Below, in pieces: positions 12,193 through 23,235 of a stretch of 64,000 nucleotides of DNA. The notes under the pieces were generated by a model. That model worked only from the letters and a program-made list of their open reading frames with translations, did not search any database and had not been told where the DNA came from. This DNA comes from Aphanomyces cochlioides (taxonomy: Eukaryota > Oomycota > Saprolegniomycetes > Saprolegniales > Verrucalvaceae), in assembly GCA_019828595.1 (NCBI GenBank), contig JAHQRK010000020.1, forward strand, positions 1,054,001-1,118,000, written 5' to 3'. Each line of letters begins with the position of its first letter. Position 1 is the first letter of the stretch. Position numbers and translations under genes: made by a program.

Positions 12193-12210
12193 CCAGGGCT
12201 ACGCCCCTGG
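12193..12210 (-). terminator. Helitron 3'-terminal hairpin, copy A
   Basis: ccagggctacgcccctgg, a 6-bp GC-rich stem placed 7 nt inside the terminal tetranucleotide at 12182-12185. In Helitrons this hairpin is the transposition terminator. The same structure ends copy C. Confidence 0.75.
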
Positions 12211-12679
12211 GTGGAGCGTTTTGCTTTGGAAATAACAAAGATTTGCTCACACACATGAAACGTTTGAAGCCATACTATGAATTTTGAATTTGATTCAGGC
12301 CCAGTTCGAAGTAAAAAAATAAGTTAACGCCGAGCATTCTGATTGGCTACTGTTGACTGACGAATATTTTTTTTCGTCAGGAGATAAATCATATACCCAA
12401 GTTCAGATTGCACAATCTGTGCGATCGATGAGTAGATCGAGGTCATCGTTGGTTGACAACCACGTACTTCTTCATCTTGTAATACTGTAACGTTGAATCT
12501 AAGTATATGGTGCGTAGTTTGGGGTTAGCTAATCTCGAGGATTTATCGTCCAATTCATCGGTACGATGCAATTGGACTTGATCCAGGAAGTCACGGCAAT
12601 TCCACAACAACACAGTGTATATATTTGTAAGAACATGATAACGTTTGTTAGTTATGGAGGAAGTTTTATGAAGTCCTGC

Positions 12680-14692
12680 CTATTGTAATGCTTCTTGATA
12701 CACAATGTGTTTCGTGTAGATTCCAGGCAGTCCATCGTCCTGTCCATTGGCGGTCAAAAACTTAATGTTGCCTTTTGCTTGGGCTCTTGACATGGCGACG
12801 TAAAGCTGTCCATGCGAGAAGACGGGTTCTGGAAGGTAGACGCTCACGTGAGAAATCGTTTGACCTTGAGCCTTGTGAATCGTCATTGCAAAGGCAACTT
12901 GAACAGGAAATTGTCTTCTGCGTAGCTCAAAGGGGTAATTGTTTTGCTCACCATCGTGAATTGTAGTAGTTCGGGGAATGTAAACGATCTTGTTCGTGTG
13001 GGAGCCGTTCATAATTTGAGCCTTGATACATCGTGTTTTCAGCTCAAGAACAATTAAACGTGTTCCGTTGCACATGCCTTCCGAAGTACACAAATTACGA
13101 AGCAGAATAATGGGGCAACCAACTTTCAAATGCAACTTGTGGCTGGGGAAGTTGTTGATGTCTATAGAATTCAGAAACTCGATGGGGAACTCGCATGCAT
13201 TTGTGTCCGAGTTGGGTTTGTCAGCAACAGAATCGGCGGACAAATATGTCATTTCGCAGTCGGAAGTGAGTCGCTCAAGAAGTGTTGTGTTGATGTCAGC
13301 AACAACACTATGTTTGGGTGCAAGGATAACTCGACATCCAAAGTACGATCTAAGTGCATTGATGCGCAGGTTGTTCATGTCTTGATAGACGCTGTGTAAA
13401 AATGACCCCAAATCATCAGGCGACTTGTATGGAATCGCCAAATCATCAGGTAGTCGAATGTAATCGGCACCGAATTCGGTACATGTGGGGTATGTTCCAT
13501 GACCAATAGACTTGAGCAATGCAGCAAACTCTCGAACACTCTCTGAGTTGTTGTTGGTCAACCTCATGTTCACCGTCAGATGAAACTGTGCGATATTTCT
13601 CCAAAGGTAGCTGTTCTTCAAGCACGCTTCGAGGATTAGCCCAGGTGTGCCCTTCAAAATGACTGGAAGCATTTGCTTGAAGTCGCCCGAGAATATGACG
13701 ACCTTTCCACCAAAAGGAAGCGCGTTGTCCATCAAATCTTGTAGCATGTGATCAACGGCCTCCACAACATACTTGTGCATCATCGAACACTCGTCCCAAA
13801 TGATAAGTTCTGTGAGACGTAAAAGTTCCGCAAGATGTGACTGCTTCCGAACGTCGCATCGGCTAAGCTTGTGCAATGATCTTGGAAGACAGAATCTCGA
13901 ATGCGCAGTTGTACCTCCGATCAAATTCAGAGCAGCAAGTCCGGACGAAGCAACAGGCAACGCAATTTTGTTCATTGAGCGCACTTGAGCCAGTAAAATG
14001 TTTGAGATGAACGTCTTCCCTGAGCCGCCCTCACCTTCGAGAAAATATACTTTGCCTCTTCGAACAGTGCTTTCCTTCGTAATCTCGCTCATAACGTCGT
14101 TGTAGAAGACCTCGTGCTCTTCGGTCATCGTAGACCTGCCTTCCAAAATGCTTTGGATTTGTTCTTGGTTGTGCGAAGATTCCATAGTCACTAATCGGTT
14201 GGATTGACGGCCCCTGTTTGTTTCCTCAAGAGCAAAATATTGTTCGAAATGTGCAAGCTGTGGAAGCTCCGGAAAACGATCCAAGCTTGATGCATTCGAC
14301 TCGGGGCATCTTGATAAAGCCTGAATTGCGAAAGCTGTAGATTTTTGAGAATCGTCGGGGTACATGCGGTGAAAATCTTGCCTCATTTCATCTTCGAATT
14401 TGTTCCATAGCCCTCGTGCGTCCGCAGGTTCACAGTGAATCAGAATACTGACAAAAAGTGTTCGGAGCTCATAGGGAGTTGCTGTTTCAGTTGCTTCTCG
14501 CATGCAGGTTAGCCATTCCTCGTCATTTTCAAGAAAGCCAAGGGCAAGTGCGGCTGACTTGAACGTCGGATGAACCACGCCATTGACGGTTCGCAAATCT
14601 TCGTGCGATGTCGGACCTCGTCGGTAGCATAAGAGCATTCGCATAAAAAAACAGTCTCCCGAGCGGGGTGACACCGTCATCCTCCCGATCAT
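12680..14692 (-). pseudogene. Helitron PIF1-like helicase segment, copy A
   Basis: 670 open codons. Walker A is GEGGSGKTF and Walker B is IIWDECSMMH. Further helicase motifs are VIFSGDFKQMLPVI, AMTIHKAQGQT and QLYVAMSRAQ. The region just upstream stays in the same frame but is cut off from the Rep part by a TAA. Differs from copies B and C at a few residues (TEFGAD instead of TELGAD, LHSVYQ instead of LHNVYQ, FGCRVIL instead of FGCRAIL, SVADK instead of SVPDK). The helicase motifs look intact; the full Rep-helicase protein cannot be made from a continuous frame. Confidence 0.9.
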
Positions 14693-14818
14693 ACGATCAC
14701 CACCCCTTTTACGTGATGTCCACTTGCGGAGCTTTTTGTTCCATACGAAATGCTCGGGGATATCATGGTACAGACATTCACGCGCAAGTGCTTGTGGATC
14801 ACTGTTTTCACGGCACAG

Positions 14819-15735
14819 TTAAAAAAACGCGGTGAGTTTCGTCCGGTTCCTCCTTGCCAATTCCTGAGGGCTCATCGGGCGGTCGGTAGGAATGCATACA
14901 ACTTGATCACCTTCCAAGTGTATTTCGAGGTTCTCGACAGCGTGAGATCGTTTGAACATGTCGAAAGAGAAAATGCGTGTGAGGGCCTCACAGCACGATA
15001 CATAGCGGGCATCTTGGTATTGCTTGATTTCGTCAAGTTCACTGGACTCAAGTTGAAAATTTGAGCGGTCTGAGCCCTTGTAGATGTACTTGTACAGGTA
15101 CTTGACTGCAGATATACTTGTACACGCCTCGACATTGATGTGGCAGTCGAACATGGCACTCAACGTTGGGCAGTACGGAATAACATATTGGTTGGTATAC
15201 TCAGAGGGCCGCTCTGCCGAAGAGCGGCGACGACGGTAGAGTGGATATCCATCACTGCCTTCTGATGTTTCGTTGCAGTATGCTTTTGGAAAGTTTTTCT
15301 TGCATTTCCCGTTTTCCAGGCATCGGTCGCTGCATTTGTGAATCATGCAGGTTGTAATAATTTCGTGCAGTCTTGGATTCTTTTCCTTGTCGGGGATTTC
15401 TGCACTGATAATACTGTCAATATCGGTAGCTGTCTTGATTTTGTCGTCCCCAGTGAATATGACCAATATATGGGCATAAGGCAGACCACGCTTTTGGAAT
15501 TCGACAACACGAACACACGCAGCTTGTCGACCCAAAACTGCCCCCTTGTACAGCATGGCTTCAATGGCTAAGAGCTTGAGGCGGAACATGCGCGTCACTA
15601 AGTCAGGTCGATCAGCTGGAGATCGTTTAAATCCATAGTCGTCTTTCGCCAATTCCAGCTCCCTGTCGATTTCAACCCACTTTGGATTGCATGTCACAGT
15701 GATAAAAAGGTCTGGTCGACCGACCGAACTTGCGA
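14819..15735 (-). pseudogene. Helitron Rep (HUH/Y2) segment, copy A
   Basis: Begins with GRPDLFITVTCNPKW, then the HUH region QKRGLPYAHIL and the two-tyrosine region VKYLYKYIYKG. The first His of the expected His-hydrophobic-His motif is Tyr (codon at 15476-15478). Upstream it is separated from ORF1 by a 4-bp duplication not found in copy C. It ends at an in-frame TAA after LTAFF in the shared T7 tract. Confidence 0.88.
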
Positions 15736-15766
15736 ACAATTGCCATGGCGTCAAGGTAACGTTGTC

Positions 15767-18003
15767 TCATGTACCGAGGTCCACCCGTGTAAGATGACGG
15801 CAAAACAGTCCTTTTTTAATGCTTTTGAGGTCCACATCATGCGAAACAGCGTCATGAAGTGCGCGGTACGTGTCGCTGCGGAGGTTGTTGGTTTGGTCAC
15901 GAATATATCGAAGCCTTTGGTTTTCCACCTTTGCAAAATTGTCGACTGCAAACACTTGAAATAGAGGTCCGCTGGCATGTAATGGAGAGAATGCACCGCG
16001 CTCGTGCAAATGGTATCGAGCATAATCGTTCAAACTCACGTTTTCATGATTGCGACCGCTCTTGTTGTCAAACGACCACCCCAAAGTCCCAGTGGGAAAG
16101 AGCAAAGGGTATTGAAGCGGGTCATATGCCGAATGAAATTCCTTAATGCGAAATAAGCGTTGTTCCCCAGGTTGTCGATCCAAACGCACATGTTTACCAA
16201 CGTGATAGTTTCGCTGAACTTCGCTGAGTACGGGGCCATCAATACCATGCAGTAAGATATGACGCCCTGACTTGGACGTTTCTGAAAAAAGAACAGCGAT
16301 TTCAGAACACGTAGGAAGGTTATGCGTTCGGCTGTTGCTTCGAGGCTGAGCAGTGAGCACTAATCTCATGTCGTCATCCTTTGGAATATCCTTCGCATGC
16401 TTGTACAGCTGGGTGAACGCGTTGTGCTGTAGTAGTAGACGCTGGATTTTCGTCACAGTTGACACATTAAGATTTCCCCAAGCATTCTTCGTCGTATGCT
16501 TGCTTGCGTTTCAGGATCCGTAATGTAGATCTGGGCGTAACCGGCTTGTTCTTCGTCCGCAGGCAACAGTGGTCCAATCAAATGATGCAAAGCGCCTTGG
16601 ATTGTATAAGATCTCGGCCCACCGTTGCCGTGAATAATTTCTTGGGTACCAATAGATGTAAAGGCAAAGAGGGCGTTGTACCGGCGAGTGTTATTGACAA
16701 ACCCTCTGGTTTTGAACAAAGCAATGTATTCGCGAAACTCGGGTGTGTCAGGCCAGGTAGCAACAGGCAGCACTCGAGTGCCTCCACCGCAGCAGTCCTT
16801 TTCTTCGCCTGGCCAAATCTTCGCTTCGCAATGGCGGCAAATCGAACGCTGCTCAATAGTATGAAGAGGCACCAATGATTCATCGAAGTCATCGAAACTG
16901 ACGCGTGCACTGTTGTGATCACTCTTCTTCTTCGGGCGACCCTTGGGTTTATTCCGGAGACTTAATCCTTGCTCGCGAGGAGGTACATCAATCAAATCCA
17001 CATCCACGTTTAGCGGAGGATCAGCATTTGCCAAGGCAAGTAATTGATTGTCAGTGTTGCAATCCACATTTCCATCGGAAATATCTTCTTCCTTGGTTTC
17101 TTCTTCACCTCCTTCATTCATACGGTTAGGTTGTAGCGCAGCATAGATCCTTCGATTGTCAACTCTGCGCTCGCGATCTTCTTGCTCCTGAGCTGCCAGA
17201 ATCTTGAGATGATGGTCACTTTGAGCGTGATAATGGATTCCGTCTTCTCCCTCCTTGGTTTCCTCTTCGTCGCTCTGATCCATGTCCGTATGGTGCAAAA
17301 TGATGGCACCCCGCCCTTGATTCGCAACCTCAGTGTTGTGCTTTTTTTCGCGAGCACGTTTGTTGTATTCGGCCTTCTTGGATCTTTTCATAGCCACCTC
17401 TTTGTCGAAGTCTTCCACGATAGCATGCCGTTTCTTTTCGCGAGCACGATTGTTGTACTCCGCCTTTTTGGATTTGTCGACCTCTTCCAGGAGAGCTTGC
17501 CGTTTCTGTTCGCGAGCACGATTGTTGTACTCCGCCTTTAGAAGAGCTTGCCGATTCTTTTCGCGAGCACGATTGTTGTACTCCGCCTTTTTAGATTTGT
17601 CCATTGCCACCTCTTCGTCGACTTCATCCAGGAGAGCTTGCCGTTTCTTTTTGCGAGCACGTTTGTTGTACTCCGCCTTCTTGGCCTTTCTCATAGCCGC
17701 CTCGTCGTTAGGCATCAAGGCATCGTCATCCACAGCTCGGCCATGAGCTCCAGTTGATGCAGACTCTTGTTCGGTAGCATGCACTTCATTCCGCTCTGCT
17801 TGCTTCCCAGGTTCGGAGTTATCGATCGCATGTCCTTGATTGTCATTGTCATGATTGCCATTGCCTTTGCCTTTCTTAGAGGCCGAGTAGTTGTTACTTT
17901 CTACGCAGAAAACTGCGTCAGACAAATGTTCATACAAAAACATCAACACAAAAATGATAATGTGATTGGATCGTAAAAATACTGTGGATATGTGTCCCGC
18001 CAC
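15767..18003 (-). pseudogene. Helitron N-terminal segment, copy A (frameshifted)
   Basis: Same content as the intact frame in copy C: a Lys/Arg-rich start with five KKAEYN-type repeats, a Cys-rich cluster (ICRHCEAKIW...CCGGGTRVLP), and the Helitron-like N-terminal domain. A G5-to-G4 change near 16478 shifts the frame after RRRMLG, so the segment is two overlapping frames (16453-18003 and 15767-16465). Confidence 0.85.
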
Positions 18004-18775
18004 TTAAGCTTAACATAATGTGGTTTGCCAGAAAATACTACTCATTTCTTTCATAAATCGTACAGAATTCGCGGTATTTATTAAACATCACATTGTTTAA
18101 TATCGCTTATTGAACTCGTACATCCAATGAGTCGAAACTTTGATACTGGGTAATACACCTGCTAAGTATCATGAAACACCCCTGAAGTGTTTCAATCTAC
18201 TCGCCGTAGGCCCACTATCAACAGTGGTACTCCATCAAAAAAAGTAGCACCATCAGTTGCAATAGTGGTAACCAACGTTACACATTGTCCCCTTACTGTA
18301 AAAAGTTGAACTATGGGGAGAGGATTTACTCGTCCAAAGTCAATATGAAAATACAGTAAAAACACACGTTTTAGCTGTCCCTGGCAGCTCTATGAAAATG
18401 TCCGGTATTTCGAGCCAAAAAGGCCCTACTTCGTAACATTCGCATATATAATTTTTTTATTTTTTAAAAAAATTTCTTGATCGCGTCGGAATTCGTCTTT
18501 CGGAGTCCAAGCCTCTGGCCAGGGTATGGCTTAAAGTGGCAGAAAGGGCTCGTCACCCTACTGCACAGTGTGTTGACCGCTTATTCAGCGGCCTTTTCTG
18601 CCCCAGTGAAGCTATCCTAAGACATGCATCTCACTTTGCATCGTCCCAGAAAAACCCAACTGCCATTCAATCGTCTTGGGCAGGTAGTATTGTAAATAGT
18701 AGGACAATATATTTTCATTTTGTATGTGGAATTGTTTGATTATTAATATTATCGACAACTGCCACGTCCAGCATC

Positions 18776-19513
18776 ATGCTGTGCAAGGGGGCAGTTTTGG
18801 GTCGACAAGCTGCGTGTGTTCGTGTTGTCGAATTCCAAAAGCGTGGTCTGCCTTATGCCCATATATTGGTCATATTCACTGGGGACGACAAAATCAAGAC
18901 AGCTACCGATATTGACAGTATTATCAGTGCAGAAATCCCCGACAAGGAAAAGAATCCAAGACTGCACGAAATTATTACAACCTGCATGATTCACAAATGC
19001 AGCGACCGATGCCTGGAAAACGGGAAATGCAAGAAAAACTTTCCAAAAGCATACTGCAACGAAACATCAGAAGGCAGTGATGGATATCCACTCTACCGTC
19101 GTCGCCGCTCTTCGGCAGAGCGGCCCTCTGAGTATACCAACCAATATGTTATTCCGTACTGCCCAACGTTGAGTGCCATGTTCGACTGCCACATCAATGT
19201 CGAGGCGTGTACAAGTATATCTGCAGTCAAGTACCTGTACAAGTACATCTACAAGGGCTCAGACCGCTCAAATTTTCAACTTGAGTCCAGTGAACTTGAC
19301 GAAATCAAGCAATACCAAGATGCCCGCTATGTATCGTGCTGTGAGGCCCTCACACGCATTTTCTCTTTCGACATGTTCAAACGATCTCACGCTGTCGAGA
19401 ACCTCGAAATACACTTGGAAGGTGATCAAGTTGTATGCATTCCTACCGACCGCCCGATGAGCCCTCAGGAATTGGCAAGGAGGAACCGGACGAAACTCAC
19501 CGCGTTTTTTTAA
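18776..19513 (+). pseudogene. Helitron Rep fragment, copy B
   Basis: Starts inside the Rep domain and includes QKRGLPYAHIL (Tyr codon at 18854-18856) and VKYLYKYIYKG, ending at the shared in-frame TAA. It lacks the upstream RPDLFITVTCNP strand. Confidence 0.88.
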
Positions 19514-21569
19514 CTGTGCCGTGAAAACAGTGATCCACAAGCACTTGCGCGTGAATGTCTGTACCATGATATCCCCGAGCATTTCGTATGGAACAAAAAG
19601 CTCCGCAAGTGGACATCACGTAAAAGGGGTGGTGATCGTATGATCGGGAGGATGACGGTGTCACCCCGCTCGGGAGACTGTTTTTTTATGCGAATGCTCT
19701 TATGCTACCGACGAGGTCCGACATCGCACGAAGATTTGCGAACCGTCAATGGCGTGGTTCATCCGACGTTCAAGTCAGCCGCACTTGCCCTTGGCTTTCT
19801 TGAAAATGACGAGGAATGGCTAACCTGCATGCGAGAAGCAACTGAAACAGCAACTCCCTATGAGCTCCGAACACTTTTTGTCAGTATTCTGATTCACTGT
19901 GAACCTGCGGACGCACGAGGGCTATGGAACAAATTCGAAGATGAAATGAGGCAAGATTTTCACCGCATGTACCCCGACGATTCTCAAAAATCTACAGCTT
20001 TCGCAATTCAGGCTTTATCAAGATGCCCCGAGTCGAATGCATCAAGCTTGGATCGTTTTCCGGAGCTTCCACAGCTTGCACATTTCGAACAATATTTTGC
20101 TCTTGAGGAAACAAACAGGGGCCGTCAATCCAACCGATTAGTGACTATGGAATCTTCGCACAACCAAGAACAAATCCAAAGCATTTTGGAAGGCAGGTCT
20201 ACGATGACCGAAGAGCACGAGGTCTTCTACAACGACGTTATGAGCGAGATTACGAAGGAAAGCACTGTTCGAAGAGGCAAAGTATATTTTCTCGAAGGTG
20301 AGGGCGGCTCAGGGAAGACGTTCATCTCAAACATTTTACTGGCTCAAGTGCGCTCAATGAACAAAATTGCGTTGCCTGTTGCTTCGTCCGGACTTGCTGC
20401 TCTGAATTTGATCGGAGGTACAACTGCGCATTCGAGATTCTGTCTTCCAAGATCATTGCACAAGCTTAGCCGATGCGACGTTCGGAAGCAGTCACATCTT
20501 GCGGAACTTTTACGTCTCACAGAACTTATCATTTGGGACGAGTGTTCGATGATGCACAAGTATGTTGTGGAGGCCGTTGATCACATGCTACAAGATTTGA
20601 TGGACAACGCGCTTCCTTTTGGTGGAAAGGTCGTCATATTCTCGGGCGACTTCAAGCAAATGCTTCCAGTCATTTTGAAGGGCACACCTGGGCTAATCCT
20701 CGAAGCGTGCTTGAAGAACAGCTACCTTTGGAGAAATATCGCACAGTTTCATCTGACGGTGAACATGAGGTTGACCAACAACAACTCAGAGAGTGTTCGA
20801 GAGTTTGCTGCATTGCTCAAGTCAATTGGTCATGGAACATACCCCACATGTACCGAACTCGGTGCCGATTACATTCGACTACCTGATGATTTGGCGATTC
20901 CATACAAGTCGCCTGATGATTTGGGGTCATTTTTACACAACGTCTATCAAGACATGAACAACCTGCGCATCAATGCACTTAGATCGTACTTTGGATGTCG
21001 AGCTATCCTTGCACCCAAACATAGTGTTGTTGCTGACATCAACACAACACTTCTTGAGCGACTCACTTCCGACTGCGAAATGACATATTTGTCCGCCGAT
21101 TCCGTTCCTGACAAACCCAACTCGGACACAAATGCATGCGAGTTCCCCATCGAGTTTCTGAATTCTATAGACATCAACAACTTCCCCAGCCACAAGTTGC
21201 ATTTGAAAGTTGGTTGCCCCATTATTCTGCTTCGTAATTTGTGTACTTCGGAAGGCATGTGCAACGGAACACGTTTAATTGTTCTTGAGCTGAAAACACG
21301 ATGTATCAAGGCTCAAATTATGAACGGCTCCCACACGAACAAGATCGTTTACATTCCCCGAACTACTACAATTCACGATGGTGAGCAAAACAATTACCCC
21401 TTTGAGCTACGCAGAAGACAATTTCCTGTTCAAGTTGCCTTTGCAATGACGATTCACAAGGCTCAAGGTCAAACGATTTCTCACGTGAGCGTCTACCTTC
21501 CAGAACCCGTCTTCTCGCATGGACAGCTTTACGTCGCCATGTCAAGAGCCCAAGCAAAAGGCAACATTA
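18776..21569 (+). mobile_element. Helitron copy B, truncated at both ends (loop of the inverted repeat)
   Basis: Corresponds to copy C 25620-28413 at the same length (2,794 bp) and appears almost identical, differing for example at MLCKGA versus MLYKGA. It begins inside the Rep segment at atgctgt and stops inside the helicase after AKGNI. It has neither a Helitron 5' end nor a 3' hairpin, so it was not placed here by normal transposition. At the four protein positions where A and C differ in the helicase, B has the C residue. Confidence 0.92.
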
Positions 21570-21616
21570 GTCAACAAATGAGCAATTTTTATATACTTTA
21601 TCCAAGTACAAAATGA
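19640..21616 (+). pseudogene. Helitron helicase fragment, copy B
   Basis: Helicase motifs as in copy C up to MSRAQAKGNI (21569). The frame then runs into unrelated sequence and stops at 21616, so the last 30 or so residues of the family are missing. The 42 codons between the shared TAA and this start are open and in the same frame. Confidence 0.88.
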
Positions 21617-21681
21617 GCAATTTTTACATACAAACGCCAAGCCAAAAAAAGAGTAATTTGAGACAAGTTCGTTCATGCACC
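21570..21681. other. Unrelated loop sequence between copy B and the right arm
   Basis: About 110 bp not found in the arms. It holds a short tandem-like duplication, aaatgagcaatttttatata then aaatgagcaatttttacata, about 25 bp apart. No gene. Confidence 0.5.
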
Positions 21682-21791
21682 CATGATGCTGGACGTGGCA
21701 GTTGTCGATAATATTAATAATCAAACAATTCCACATACAAAATGAAAATATTGTCCTACTATTTAAAATAATACCTGCCAAAGACGAGATG

Positions 21792-22502
21792 GGCGCTCCT
21801 CCAAAGGAACCCCACTGGACTCTTTCAACCTGTATTAAACCGTCCGCATAATTATCCGGATATCCATGGAAACATCCATGGATATTTCCTTGGACGGAAC
21901 AAAGTGACATGGAATGCAATGAACGCTGTCATGTATTAGATGTAGGTTTTACGAATAGCTATCACTAAGCCTTTAAAATACATACTACCTGTTGCGTTTT
22001 GCTTCGCCACATGAACTGATCAAGGTAAGATTGAAGGTCGTCAGTTTGAACACCTCGCATGGCCTTCAAGTACTGTTTCACACGTACTTCCCACACACCT
22101 TCAATTGACTGTGAGTTTCATTCAACAGGAGTTTCAACTTACTTTCATGCACCATTCAACAGCGGCTGACTCGCTGACTGTTTCCTTCATAACCCTGTCG
22201 AACGTGTAGTCCGAGACATCGGACAAGTCATATAGACTGTCTATTGCAAATTTCGAAATGTATGTCCAGACAAGTGAATGGCTCTTATTGTTTGTGTTTA
22301 GTGGGTTTCAACTGGAGTGGTATTCTATTTCTAAGTATAAGGATTGGATGGTTCTCTTTCAATGGCGCGCATTTGTGGGGTCAGATTGGAGTTTATAGTG
22401 TATCTGGATAATCGATTCTTTTATCTGGATACAAAATCAATTCGTCATTTGTCCGTTAATACAGGTTGAAAGAGTCCAGTGGGGTTCCTTTGGAGGAGCG
22501 CC
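21792..22502 (-). mobile_element. Merlin/IS1595-like element with 47-bp TIRs
   Basis: Perfect terminal inverted repeats at 21792-21838 and 22456-22502 (ggcgctcctccaaaggaacc... at both ends), flanked by the 8-bp direct repeat acgagatg at 21784-21791 and 22503-22510. Removing the element and one flank restores alignment to the other arm. An 8-9-bp target duplication and a DDE transposase of the ISXO2 type fit the Merlin/IS1595/IS1016 superfamily. At 711 bp it is too small to encode a full transposase. Confidence 0.9.
21989..22300 (-). pseudogene. Remnant ISXO2/Merlin-like transposase with spliceosomal intron
   Basis: The minus strand reads ESAAVEWCMK, then a 36-nt GT-AG intron, then SIEGVWEVRVKQYLKAMRGV and LQSYLDQFMWRSKTQQ, followed by a second GT donor. 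The SIEG-W-x-x-VK and LxSYLxxFMWR segments are the C-terminal signature of ISXO2-like DDE transposases. The N-terminal half and most of the DDE core are missing. Confidence 0.75.
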
Positions 22503-23235
22503 ACGAGATGCATGGCAATTGGGTTTTTCTGGGACGATGCAAGATGAGATGCATGTCTTAGGATAGCTTCACTCGGGCAGAAAAGGCCGCTGAATAAGCG
22601 GTCAACACACTGTGCAGTAGGGTAACGAGCCCTTTCTGCCACTTTAAGCCATACCCTGGCCAGAGGCTTGGACTCCGAAAGACGAATTCCGACGCGATCA
22701 TGAAATTTTTTTAAAAAATAAAAAAATTATATATGCGAATGTTACGAAGTAGGGCCTTTTTGGCTCGAAAATACCGGACATTTTCATAGAGCTGCCAGGG
22801 ACAGCTAAAACGTGTGTTTTTACTGTATTTTCATATTGACTTTGGACGAGTAAATCCTCTCCCCATAGTTCAACTTTTTACAGTAAGGGGACAATGTGTA
22901 ACGTTGGTTACCACTATTGCAACTGATGGTGCTACTTTTTTTGATGGAGTACCACTGTTGATAGTGGGCCTACGGCGAGTAGATTGAAACACTTCAGGGG
23001 TGTTTCATGATACTTAGCAGGTGTATTACCCAGTATCAAAGTTTCAACTCATTGGATGTACGAGTTCAATAAGCGATATTAAACAATGTGATGTTTAATA
23101 AATACCGCGAATTCTGTACGATTTATGAAAGAAATGAGTAGTATTTTCTGGCAAACCACATTATGTTAAGCTTAAGTGGCGGGACACATATCCACAGTAT
23201 TTTTACGATCCAATCACATTATCATTTTTGTGTTG

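Larger units (their letters stand above)
12182..18778 (-). mobile_element. Helitron copy A (left arm)
   Basis: Rolling-circle transposon with a Rep/HUH and PIF1-type helicase coding region in three broken segments. Its 3' end has the family's hairpin (12193-12210) 7 nt before the terminal tetranucleotide, here CTTG instead of the canonical CTRR, followed by T. The 5' end with TC was not recognised; homology with the other arm runs to 18778. Private lesions compared with copy C are a 4-bp duplication (ggtc) just before the Rep core and one G lost from a run of five at the end of ORF1. Confidence 0.9.

Noticed and set aside
14750..15064. Plus-strand frame opposite the Helitron Rep segment, repeated in all copies
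   Set aside because: It is the antisense shadow of a clear Rep coding region; repetition in every copy only reflects sequence identity of the copies.
17182..17746. Hydrophobic open frames (repeated RLLYSAFLDL) that look like a membrane protein
   Set aside because: They are the reverse complement of the Lys/Arg-rich KKAEYN repeats of the Helitron N-terminus and have no independent support.
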